From NCBI GenBank assembly GCA_023150895.1, contig JAKLJY010000060.1, positions 1-39,516 on the forward strand: 39,516 nucleotides of DNA. The letters run 5' to 3'. Made by a program: the position numbers and the translations under genes. Shown here in pieces: positions 32,955 to 39,516 of this stretch (position 1 is its first letter; the number at the start of each line of letters is the position of its first letter). The notes below the pieces were generated by a model. That model had not been told where the DNA came from, made no database searches, and was given only the letters and a program-made list of their open reading frames with translations. The stretch is from Myxococcota bacterium (GTDB taxonomy: Bacteria > Myxococcota_A > Bradymonadia > UBA7976 > UBA1532).

Positions 32955-33575
32955 ATGCGCCCGCTCGTCCCCCTCGCGCTGGCCGGCGTCTGCCTCGGTG
33001 CCCCTGCGGCGCGCGCCGAGAACCACTTCCTGGCGGAGCTCGGCGGCGGGCTCGCGTCGCCGCTCGACGCCGGCGAAGAGACCGACTTCGGCCCCGGGCT
33101 CGGGCTGACGCTCGGCGTCGGCGGGCGCCTCAAGGGGTTGACGCCCGCCTGGTATCTGGTCGGTCGACTCGGATACGCCGACGCGACGGCGCACGGCCCG
33201 GCCCGGTTCGGCGGCGCGACGCTGGAGCGTTCGGCGTGGGAGCTCGCCCTCGGCGGGCGCATGTATCTGCCCCTCGTTTCGCGCCTGCGGCTCGTCACGG
33301 AGGTCGCCTACGGGCAGGTCTGGGAGACGTCGACGGTGGCCCGCGCGCAGCACCCGACGCTGCAGCTCGAAGCCTCGCCGTCGGTGCTCATCGCGCTCCT
33401 CGGCTTGCAGTACCGATTGACCGATACACTCGCGCTCGGGGGAGCCGCCGATCTCGGCTGGTACCTGACGGGCAGCGAGACGCGCGACCTCGGCGCGACG
33501 GCCGCCGGCCTGCCCGCCGGCGACGAAACGCGCGGTCGGCTTCGGTTCGTCGTCACGGCCACGGCCCATTTCTAG
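32955..33575 (+). CDS. Outer-membrane beta-barrel protein
   Basis: 206 residues. A signal peptide ends ARA-ENH (about residue 21). The mature protein begins FLAELGGGLASPL and consists of alternating strands (LGLTLGVGGRL, WYLVGRLGYA, ELALGGRMYLPL, LRLVTEVAYGQV, RLRFVVTATAHF). It ends in a terminal Phe, the usual beta-barrel assembly signal. The size fits an eight-stranded OmpA/OmpW-like barrel. The role is unknown. It follows the CAP gene by four bases. Confidence 0.75.
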   Translation: MRPLVPLALAGVCLGAPAARAENHFLAELGGGLASPLDAGEETDFGPGLGLTLGVGGRLKGLTPAWYLVGRLGYADATAHGPARFGGATLERSAWELALGGRMYLPLVSRLRLVTEVAYGQVWETSTVARAQHPTLQLEASPSVLIALLGLQYRLTDTLALGGAADLGWYLTGSETRDLGATAAGLPAGDETRGRLRFVVTATAHF

Positions 33576-33589
33576 TGCCAGGAGGCTGT

Positions 33590-34546
33590 TTGAGCCCCGC
33601 CCCCGTCCCCGCTCGCGCCCGCTCCTTCGCGGCCTCGTTCGTGCCGCTTCTCCTGGCGCCGTGGCTCGTCGCCTGGCAGGGCAGCGGCACGAGTCACGGG
33701 GTCGTCCGGCGAGGCGACCTCTCCGCGCCGGCGCCCGCCTCCGGGACCGCCGGCGAGGCCGCCGGGGCCGAGGTCGTCGGTCGCATCGAGGCCGGTCGCA
33801 GCCACTACGTGCTGCTGTGGTCGCTCCACGGCACGCGGGACGCCGTTCTTTCACTCGTGGTGGACAGCGACGGCGGCCTGGCGCTCGACCTCCCGAACCC
33901 CCTGGTGACGGCCGTCTACGAAGAGTTCGATGCCGGGGGCGCGCGCCTCTTTCACGCCCGCCGGATCGACGGCACGTTCGAACACGCCCTCCGAGCGGGC
34001 GGCTATGTCGGCCTGCGCCTCGACTTGCGCTTCGAGGACCCGGAGGCCGGCACGTTCGTTCACCTCTCCGACTTCAGCGTCACTCTCGTGCCCGATGCGC
34101 TCCCCCCCGTCGAGGAGGGCGCGCCGGCCCAACCGGCCGGTGTGGGCGTCGGCGCCCGGGCCTCCAACGGCGGGTGCGAAGACGACGGGTACGAAAGCAG
34201 TGACGCCAACGACGGCGCGTGGCAGGGCAGCAGCGAAGACAGCGGCGGCTGCGACGGCGAGACGGGCTCGTCGTCGACCGACGACGGCGGCGAAAGCGGT
34301 TGCGAGGGGGACGATCTGGAGTCCGGGAGCACCAGCGACGACGATGCCGCCGGCGATAGCTGTGACGGCGACGCCTCGGCGGCGGTCGTCGGGACGGCAC
34401 ACGTCGGCGCTGCAGCGTCCCCCGCTCCCCGGCGGCGCAGCCCGGTCATCGCGCGACTCGTCGCCTGGCTGCCGTATCTGCTCGTGCTCGGGGGCCTTGC
34501 GGTGGCGCGACGCCGACGCCTTGCGATATTTCGCATATTCCGATAG
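33590..34546 (+). CDS. Anchored acidic Cys-rich surface protein
   Basis: 318 residues from TTG 33590, which is preceded by AGGAGG four bases away. No ATG or GTG lies closer, so the start is uncertain. An N-terminal hydrophobic segment (FVPLLLAPWLVAWQ) is followed by a domain of about 130 residues (HYVLLWSLHGTRDAVLSLVV, YEEFDAGGARLFHARRID, GYVGLRLDLRFEDPEAGTF). Next is an acidic, Ser/Gly/Asp-rich stretch (about 190-265) with Cys at roughly 20-residue spacing (SGCEGDDLES, GDSCDGD). It ends in a membrane helix (AWLPYLLVLGGLAV) and a basic tail (ARRRR). The C-terminal layout recalls sorting signals of Myxococcota surface proteins, but lacks a clear MYXO-CTERM Cys motif. Confidence 0.6.
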   Translation: MSPAPVPARARSFAASFVPLLLAPWLVAWQGSGTSHGVVRRGDLSAPAPASGTAGEAAGAEVVGRIEAGRSHYVLLWSLHGTRDAVLSLVVDSDGGLALDLPNPLVTAVYEEFDAGGARLFHARRIDGTFEHALRAGGYVGLRLDLRFEDPEAGTFVHLSDFSVTLVPDALPPVEEGAPAQPAGVGVGARASNGGCEDDGYESSDANDGAWQGSSEDSGGCDGETGSSSTDDGGESGCEGDDLESGSTSDDDAAGDSCDGDASAAVVGTAHVGAAASPAPRRRSPVIARLVAWLPYLLVLGGLAVARRRRLAIFRIFR

Positions 34547-34549
34547 AAA
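34521..34549 (+). promoter_or_regulatory. Candidate sigma-70-type promoter of the sulfur-carrier operon
   Basis: TTGCGA at 34521, a 17-base spacer and TAGAAA at 34544 lie in one of the few AT-rich patches of the window, 43 bases upstream of the GTG at 34592. Each box matches the consensus at four of six positions. The -10 overlaps the stop of the preceding gene. A short hairpin, GCGA-TATT-TCGC, lies inside. Confidence 0.4.
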
Positions 34550-34591
34550 AGCTCGGAAATGCCCTTCGGGGCCCCGATGCCAGGAGTACGC

Positions 34592-34873
34592 GTGAGCAAA
34601 GTCACCGTCCGGATTCCCACCGCCCTGCGTTCGTTCGTCGGCGGCGCCGACGAGATCGGCCTCGAAGCAGAGACCGTCGGGCGGGTCATCTCGGTCCTCG
34701 CGGACCGTCACCGCGGGCTGATCGAGCGGGTCTGCGACGCGGAGGGCCGGGTCCGCCCGTTCGTCAACCTCTTCGTCGACGGGAAGAACATCAAGACGTC
34801 CGGGGGACTCGACACCCCGCTCGCCGACGGCGCAGTGGTCTCGATCGTGCCCGCCGTCGCCGGGGGACGCTGA
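34592..34873 (+). CDS. ThiS/MoaD-family sulfur carrier protein (CysO-like)
   Basis: 93-residue ubiquitin-fold carrier that would hold sulfur as a C-terminal thiocarboxylate. The start KVTVRIPTALRSFVGGADEI, NLFVDGKNIKTSGGLDTPL and the end SIVPAVAGGR match CysO-type carriers. The usual terminal GlyGly is followed here by one extra Arg, so proteolytic trimming would be needed, or the pair would not be exposed. GTG 34592 is preceded by CAGGAG at good spacing; an ATG at 34559 would add 11 residues. It is first in an operon with an activating enzyme (one-base overlap) and cysteine synthase, which points to sulfur donation for cysteine. Confidence 0.85.
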   Translation: MSKVTVRIPTALRSFVGGADEIGLEAETVGRVISVLADRHRGLIERVCDAEGRVRPFVNLFVDGKNIKTSGGLDTPLADGAVVSIVPAVAGGR

Positions 34874-36060
34874 TGTCCGAGCCCTCCGCCAAGGACCGGC
34901 GTCTGGCCGAGCTGCGCGCACGCATCCCCGAGATCGAACCGGCGGAGGCGCTGAAGCTGCAGTCGGCCGGGGCGGCATTGATTGACGTGCGCGAGGCCGA
35001 CGAGATCGCGCAGGGCAGCCCGCCCGGGGCCCTGCGCCTCGGCCGCGGTTTCCTGGAGCTGCGCGTCGAGGAGGCCGTCCCGGACAAGAACCGGACGGTC
35101 GTCGTGACGTGCGCAGGCGGCGTCCGGTCGCTCTTCGCCGCCGAGTCCCTCGCGTCTCTCGGGTATCGCGACGTTCGCTCGATCCGGGGCGGATTCAACA
35201 AGTGGAAGAACGGCGGGCTCCCCGTCGAGGTGCCGCGGACGCTGACGGCGCAGGAGCGCGAGCGCTACGGGCGCCACCTGCTGATGCCCGAGGTCGGCGA
35301 GAAGGGGCAGCTCAGGCTCCTCGACGCCCGGGTGCTCCTCGTCGGCGCCGGTGGCCTCGGTTCGCCCGTCGCGCTTTACCTGGCGGCGGCGGGCGTCGGC
35401 ACCATCGGGCTCATCGATTTCGACGTCGTCGACCGCAGTAATCTGCAGCGGCAGATTGTGCACACCGACGACCGGGTCGGCACCCCCAAGGTCGAGTCGG
35501 CCCGGAAGACGCTGCTCGGGCTGAACCCGGCCATCAAGGTCGTCGCGCACGAGACCCGGCTCGACTCGACCAACGTCGAGTCCATCTTCGACGGCTACCA
35601 TGTGGTCGTCGACGGGTCGGACAACTTCGCCACCCGCTACCTCGTGAACGACGCCTGCGTGAAGTTGCGCATCCCGAACGTCCACGGGTCGATCTTCCGG
35701 TTCGAGGGTCAGGTCTCGGTCTTCTGGCCGGCGTACGCGAAGCGCCGCGGGCCCTGCTACCGCTGCGTCTACCCGGAGCCGCCGCCGCCCGAGCTCGCCC
35801 CGTCATGCGCGGAGGCCGGTGTCCTCGGCGTCCTGCCCGGGGTCATCGGGCTGCTCGAGGCCGTCGAAACGGTCAAGGTCATCCTCGGGATCGGGGATCC
35901 GCTCGTCGGTCGCCTCCTGCACTACGACGCCCTGCCCGCGCGCATCTCGGAGCTCACGCTCGACGCGGATCCGGAGTGCCGGTACTGCCGCGAAGGCGCG
36001 GTGTTCCCGGGATATGTCGACTACGATGTCTTCTGTTCGTCGGCGGGGCAGGGGCCATGA
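34873..36060 (+). CDS. Rhodanese-ThiF/MoeB-type sulfur carrier activating enzyme
   Basis: 395 residues. The N-terminal rhodanese domain (about 20-118) has LIDVREADEIAQGSPPGA and an active-site Cys80 in VVTCAGGVRS. The ThiF/MoeB domain (about 127-395) has the ATP loop LLVGAGGLGSPVALYLAAAG, a DFDVVDRSNLQRQI Arg, the VVDGSDNFATRYLVND motif, zinc Cys pairs in CYRCV and CRYC, and a downstream Cys (SCAEAGVLG). It would adenylate the carrier C-terminus and transfer sulfur from a donor via the rhodanese Cys. The domain order is reversed relative to MoeZ/Uba4. It overlaps the cysteine synthase gene by four bases. Confidence 0.9.
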   Translation: MSEPSAKDRRLAELRARIPEIEPAEALKLQSAGAALIDVREADEIAQGSPPGALRLGRGFLELRVEEAVPDKNRTVVVTCAGGVRSLFAAESLASLGYRDVRSIRGGFNKWKNGGLPVEVPRTLTAQERERYGRHLLMPEVGEKGQLRLLDARVLLVGAGGLGSPVALYLAAAGVGTIGLIDFDVVDRSNLQRQIVHTDDRVGTPKVESARKTLLGLNPAIKVVAHETRLDSTNVESIFDGYHVVVDGSDNFATRYLVNDACVKLRIPNVHGSIFRFEGQVSVFWPAYAKRRGPCYRCVYPEPPPPELAPSCAEAGVLGVLPGVIGLLEAVETVKVILGIGDPLVGRLLHYDALPARISELTLDADPECRYCREGAVFPGYVDYDVFCSSAGQGP

Positions 36061-36989
36061 GCACCGGTGCGACCGCGTCGCATCCCATCCTCGCCGCGGT
36101 CGGGCAAACGCCGCTCGTCGAGCTGACGCCGGCGTTTCCCGAACTGCCGCCGGGCACCCGCCTCTTCGCGAAGCTCGAGAGCGTCAACCCGGGGGGCTCG
36201 ATCAAGGACCGCCCCGTGTCGCGGATGATCACGCGGGCGCTGGCCGAGGGGCGGCTGGCCGGCGGCCGACGTCTGCTCGACTCGTCCTCCGGCAACGCCG
36301 GGATCGCCTATGCCATGCTCGGCGCGGCGCTCGGCGTGCCCATTTCCATCGTCGTCCCGGGGAACGCCTCTCGCGAGCGCCTCGATCGCATCGCCGCTCA
36401 CGGGGCCGAACTCATCCTCACCGATCCGGTCGAGGGGTACGACTTCGCCCTTCGGCATGCCAAACACCTCGCCGCGACCCAGCCGGAGCGCTACTGGTAC
36501 AGCAACCAGTACGCCAACGAGAACAACTGGCGCGCCCACTACGAGACCACCGGCGTGGAGATTCTGGAGCAGGTGCGCAGCGCGACCGGGGGCTTGCCGG
36601 ACGCCTTCGTGGCCGGTGTCGGTACGGGCGGCACGCTGACCGGTGTGGGGCGACGGCTGCGCGAGGCCGCACCGCAGGTCCACATCGCGTCGGTCATCCC
36701 GGACATCTTCCCCGGGCTCGAAGGCCTCAAGCCGCTCGGGACGGAGGGTGACATCGTGCCGGACATCCTCGACGAGGCGCTGATCGATCACCGGCAGATC
36801 GTGCCCATCGAGGACGCGGTGGCCACCTGCCGGCGCCTCGCCCGGGCCGGCTACTACGTCGGGCCGTCGTCCGGCGCCTACGTCCACCTCGCGCTGCGCG
36901 TTGCCGCCCTGGGGGCGCATCGTGTGGTCGTCACGGTCCTCAATGACACGGGGGAACGCTACGTTTCCACCGGCATGTGGGCGTCGTGA
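36057..36989 (+). CDS. cysM: Cysteine synthase, CysM/CysK family
   Basis: 310-residue PLP enzyme. The cofactor Lys50 lies in NPGGSIKDRPVSRM and the cofactor-phosphate loop is GVGTGGTLTGVG. The substrate loop reads LLDSSSGNAGIAYAM in place of the common TSGNTG, and PSSGAYVHLAL is at the PLP ring end. The operon with a carrier and its activator suggests it uses the protein thiocarboxylate as sulfur donor, as for mycobacterial CysM, rather than free sulfide; this is from context. The ATG overlaps the previous stop as ATGA. The acceptor, O-phosphoserine or O-acetylserine, cannot be told from sequence. Confidence 0.88.
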   Translation: MSTGATASHPILAAVGQTPLVELTPAFPELPPGTRLFAKLESVNPGGSIKDRPVSRMITRALAEGRLAGGRRLLDSSSGNAGIAYAMLGAALGVPISIVVPGNASRERLDRIAAHGAELILTDPVEGYDFALRHAKHLAATQPERYWYSNQYANENNWRAHYETTGVEILEQVRSATGGLPDAFVAGVGTGGTLTGVGRRLREAAPQVHIASVIPDIFPGLEGLKPLGTEGDIVPDILDEALIDHRQIVPIEDAVATCRRLARAGYYVGPSSGAYVHLALRVAALGAHRVVVTVLNDTGERYVSTGMWAS

Positions 36990-37090
36990 CGATCGACGCC
37001 GGTTCTCGACCCACCGTCGGTGGTGTCCGAAATTGTCGAGTTATCCTGCGGGTTTGAGCGATGCCCCGCGGGAACTGTGTGCTCTGGACG

Positions 37091-37154
37091 TGAGACCTTC
37101 TTGTCTCAAGTGAGACACGGTGGTCTCGCTTTCGACTGGCAAACCCGCTTGCCA
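37091..37154 (+). promoter_or_regulatory. Three equal-geometry dyads upstream of the S1 protease gene
   Basis: Perfect dyads with 6-base arms and 6-base centres: TGAGAC-N6-GTCTCA at 37091-37108, TGAGAC-N6-GTCTCG at 37111-37128 (last base off), and TGGCAA-N6-TTGCCA at 37137-37154. The first two start 20 bases apart, about two helical turns. They lie 73-136 bases before the ATG at 37227 and are likely operators. The third resembles a sigma-54 -24/-12 element but has 11 bases between GG and GC instead of ten. Confidence 0.5.
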
Positions 37155-37226
37155 TGGTCGGTGGGGCTTCAGCACGGGGATTGCAGTGCCGATGGACAGC
37201 GAACTCACCTCGCACGGAGCCCATCA

Positions 37227-38402
37227 ATGCCCCAGTCCGCCCGCCCCGCCGCCGCCGCCGCCTCCACTCTCCCGCTCGCCCTGGCCGCCGGCCTCGCCGT
37301 CGTCGGCGTCGGGCTGCCCGGCTGTGAGGGCTCGCTCGACACGGGCGCCGGGACCGGCGAGGTGGGTGCGGAGGCGGTCGAAGGCTTCAAGGTCGCCGAG
37401 AAGATCGTCGGTGGACGCGTCGAGACCGGCTATCCGGCCGTTGGCGCGCTCCTGACGGCCGACGGTGGTCTCTGCACGGGCACGGTCGTCGCGAAGCGCT
37501 GGGTCCTCACGGCCGCACACTGCGTCGAGGGTGGCCTCGGCGGCGCCGTCTTCGCGTTCGGCAACTCGGTCGACGCGCCGACCCGGGTCATCGACGTCAA
37601 CGGCGGACAGGCGCATCCCCAGTACGATCCCGATCGCATCGTGAACGACATCGCGCTCGTCCGCCTCGCGAGCGACGCGCCCGTCTCGCCCCTGCCCATG
37701 GCCACCAACCTGGCGGGGACGGAGGGCGCGAACCTGACGTTCGTCGGGTTCGGTGTGACGTCCGGTCGGACGGATGATTCGGGGACCAAACGATCCGTGG
37801 TGATCCCGCTCGCCGAGCTCGACGCGAAGACGTTCATGTACACCGTGCGCGGTCGGAACACCTGCAGCGGCGACTCCGGGGGGCCGGCCTTCGTCGACCA
37901 GAACGGCGTATCCGTCGTCGCCGGCGTCACCTCCTACGGAGACGCCAGTTGTCGGCAGTACGGGGTCGACACCCGCGTGGATGTCTACCGGAACTGGATC
38001 GATCCGATCATCGGCGCCGGCAGCCCCGCGCCGCAGCCGGAGCCGCCGGGGGCCGCCGACCCCTGCGGCGGGCTGACCTACCTCGGGGCCTGTCAGGGGA
38101 CGGTGGCCCGCTGGTGCGAGAACGGTCAGATCCGCCAGAACGACTGCGCCGGTTCGCAGCAGACCTGCGGGTACGTCGACGACCAGATCGGCTACTACTG
38201 CACCGCCAGCGCGCCCGCGCCGATCCAGCAGGAGCCGCCGGCGGCAGCACCCGACGGGTGCGGCGATGTCGACTACCTCGGTCGATGTGACGGCCGCGTC
38301 GCGCAGTGGTGCGACGGCGGGCGACTCGTCGAGCGCAACTGTGCGAGCTTCGGGCAGCGCTGCGGCTATGTGAACCAGTCCGTGGGGTACTACTGCCGCT
38401 GA
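37227..38402 (+). CDS. S1-family serine protease lipoprotein with two Cys-rich repeats
   Basis: 391 residues. Lipobox VGLPGC (Cys33). The propeptide ends at Lys59-IVGG, a zymogen-type start. The catalytic triad is intact: His98 (LTAAHC), Asp141 (NDIALVRL) and Ser217 (CSGDSGGP). At the S1-pocket position six residues before Ser217 there is Asn rather than trypsin's Asp, so specificity is not trypsin-like. A Pro-rich linker leads to two Cys-rich repeats (about 278-323 and 345-390) of the form CGxxxYLGxCxGxVAxWCxxG...CGYVxxxxGYYC, typical of secreted myxobacterial proteases. GGAG lies seven bases before ATG 37227. Transcription may be controlled by the dyads upstream. Confidence 0.88.
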   Translation: MPQSARPAAAAASTLPLALAAGLAVVGVGLPGCEGSLDTGAGTGEVGAEAVEGFKVAEKIVGGRVETGYPAVGALLTADGGLCTGTVVAKRWVLTAAHCVEGGLGGAVFAFGNSVDAPTRVIDVNGGQAHPQYDPDRIVNDIALVRLASDAPVSPLPMATNLAGTEGANLTFVGFGVTSGRTDDSGTKRSVVIPLAELDAKTFMYTVRGRNTCSGDSGGPAFVDQNGVSVVAGVTSYGDASCRQYGVDTRVDVYRNWIDPIIGAGSPAPQPEPPGAADPCGGLTYLGACQGTVARWCENGQIRQNDCAGSQQTCGYVDDQIGYYCTASAPAPIQQEPPAAAPDGCGDVDYLGRCDGRVAQWCDGGRLVERNCASFGQRCGYVNQSVGYYCR

Positions 38403-38454
38403 AGGCCAAGGCCGGGCTTCCGCGGGGTGGCGGGTTCCGGCACACTCGCTGCGC

Positions 38455-39516
38455 ATGCCCCCTCCGTCCCGACTCGTCCGACTCGCCCGGCGCGCCGCCG
38501 CGTGGCTGGCCGCCCTCGGCGCGGGTCCGGGCTGCTCTCTCCTGATCGACGTCGACCACTGCACCACCGACGATCAGTGCGGGTCCGGCGCGACGTGCCG
38601 GGGGGGCGCTTGCGTCCGGCTCGAGCCGCTCGACGCCAGCGGCAGCGGGTTCGTCGACGTCCCGGCCATGCCCGAGGCGGGCGGCCAGACGACGGACGGG
38701 CTCCCGGGGCAGGACCCCTGCGACGCGACGAACGTCGCCGGCGTTCTCGCGACCTACGCGTTCGCGGCGGGGACGAGTCGCCGGCTCGAAGAGGCGATCG
38801 AGCACACTGGCTTCGGCGAGGACGACCTGGGTTTCCTCCCGGCGGGTCGTTTCTCCGCCGTGTGGGACGCCCGCTTTCTCGTCCCGAATCCGCTGACCGA
38901 GACGTTCACGCTCGACACCAGCGGTGTGGCGCGTTTGCACATCGACCAGGTGGCCGTCCTCGAGGGGACCGGCGTCCGCACGGTCGAGGTGCCGCTCACG
39001 CCGGGGATGCACGCCCTGAGCCTCGAGGTCGAGGGCCTCGTAGCCGACGGCCGCGTCTCGCTGTCCGCCGCCGGCCCCGGCGATCCGGCTCGGCCCGTCG
39101 GGGCGCCCGCGTTCACCGCGACGGCCGACTGCGACGGGGCCCGCGGGGCCTGTCAGTCGGTCGACGACGCTGCCCTCTTCGCCATCGAATCGAACGTTTT
39201 CCATTGCGGCGCCTGCGGGCGGCCGTGCCGGCAGGAGGCGGGCGTGACCCGCTGTGTCGCCGGCCGGTGCCAGTCGACCTGTCCGCCCGGCTATGAGGAC
39301 GCCGATGGCGATCCGCGCAACGGGTGTGAAGCGCAGGTGCTGCGGGGGGTCCTCTGCGGTGCCCGCACGCTCGTCGGGACGGTGCGGCTCGAAGACGTCG
39401 AGATCTGCGCGCATCAAGGGTCGCCGGAGACCGGCAGCCTGGAGCTGACGGCCGACGTGATCATCGTTGCCGGGCGCGTCGACGCCCGGGGGCGGGGGTA
39501 CGGTGGCGGCGGCGGA
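38455..39516 (+). CDS. Secreted Cys-rich lipoprotein with PA14-like domain (partial)
   Basis: Partial; continues past the right edge, with 354 codons seen. The lipobox-like LGAGPGC places Cys27, then CTTDDQCGSGATCRGGACV, a disulfide-rich segment. A Pro-rich linker follows, then a PA14-like beta-sandwich (about 130-210; RFSAVWDARFLVPNPLTETF, TLDTSGVARLHIDQ, LTPGMHALSLEVEG). After this comes CGACGRPCRQEAGVTRC and PPGYEDADGDPRNGCE, a Cys-rich module common in myxobacterial surface proteins. The last visible part is a Gly-rich stretch. Ligand binding or adhesion at the cell surface is inferred only. It starts 52 bases after the protease gene, so co-transcription is possible. Confidence 0.75.
   Translation, partial: MPPPSRLVRLARRAAAWLAALGAGPGCSLLIDVDHCTTDDQCGSGATCRGGACVRLEPLDASGSGFVDVPAMPEAGGQTTDGLPGQDPCDATNVAGVLATYAFAAGTSRRLEEAIEHTGFGEDDLGFLPAGRFSAVWDARFLVPNPLTETFTLDTSGVARLHIDQVAVLEGTGVRTVEVPLTPGMHALSLEVEGLVADGRVSLSAAGPGDPARPVGAPAFTATADCDGARGACQSVDDAALFAIESNVFHCGACGRPCRQEAGVTRCVAGRCQSTCPPGYEDADGDPRNGCEAQVLRGVLCGARTLVGTVRLEDVEICAHQGSPETGSLELTADVIIVAGRVDARGRGYGGGGG

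Noticed and set aside
37137-37154. Sigma-54 promoter (TGGC...TTGC)
   Set aside because: The GG-to-GC distance is 11 rather than the required ten bases; kept only as a dyad.

Overview
The window is about 39.5 kb of very GC-rich bacterial DNA. Gene content points to a Myxococcota-type (formerly deltaproteobacterial) chromosome, but no rRNA or marker gene is present, so this is an inference. The signs are many lipoproteins with Asp/Pro-rich linkers, disulfide-type Cys repeats, a very long multihaem c-type cytochrome, a three-gene TRAP set with a TatT-like lipoprotein, and ppk-sixA linkage.

Layout. 1-4.4 kb is a disturbed accessory segment. It holds an IS21-type istA that breaks off into a frameshifted tyrosine-recombinase fragment, the repeat-rich IS end, a decayed hypothetical gene, a DUF1016/YhcG-type PD-(D/E)XK nuclease with internal palindromes, and a second PD-(D/E)XK (NucS/DUF91-like) gene cut in two by an in-frame amber codon. 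4.6-10.4 kb carries a thioredoxin-fold protein, two lipoproteins, a beta-propeller lipoprotein and the exopolyphosphatase/GppA gene ppx. 10.4-15.5 kb is a minus-strand run of sixA, ppk and a 778-residue lipoprotein that combines a helix-hairpin-helix with a CYTH/triphosphate-tunnel-like domain. With ppx this forms a polyphosphate neighbourhood.

15.7-19.1 kb has a ZIP-like metal permease overlapping an exported M28 metallopeptidase, then two small proteins of unknown function. 19.2-23.7 kb is the most striking part: a lipoprotein multihaem cytochrome made of about 172-residue modules, each with five CX(2)CH or CX(4)CH motifs and five conserved extra histidines, 39 motifs in all. It is split by a frame break inside a collapsed repeat unit. 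malQ (4-alpha-glucanotransferase) follows. 25.4-29.6 kb is a TRAP-type operon (TatT-like lipoprotein, DUF6091-type binding protein, fused DctQM-like permease). 29.7-32.1 kb on the minus strand holds an inositol-monophosphatase/ADP-ribosylglycohydrolase fusion and a DUF3332 lipoprotein. 32.3-34.5 kb has a CAP-domain protein, an outer-membrane beta-barrel and an anchored acidic Cys-rich surface protein.

34.6-37.0 kb is a tightly overlapping operon of a ThiS/MoaD-like sulfur carrier, a rhodanese-ThiF activating enzyme and a cysteine synthase. This fits the carrier-dependent cysteine pathway known from CysO/MoeZ/CysM. 37.1-39.5 kb has a promoter region with three equal-geometry dyads, an S1-family lipoprotein protease with two Cys-rich repeats, and the 5' part of a PA14-like lipoprotein that leaves the window.

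The best candidates for something undescribed are the pentahaem-module lipoprotein cytochrome, the exported HhH-CYTH lipoprotein beside ppk, and the IMPase-DraG fusion. All functions are read from sequence motifs; no database search was possible.
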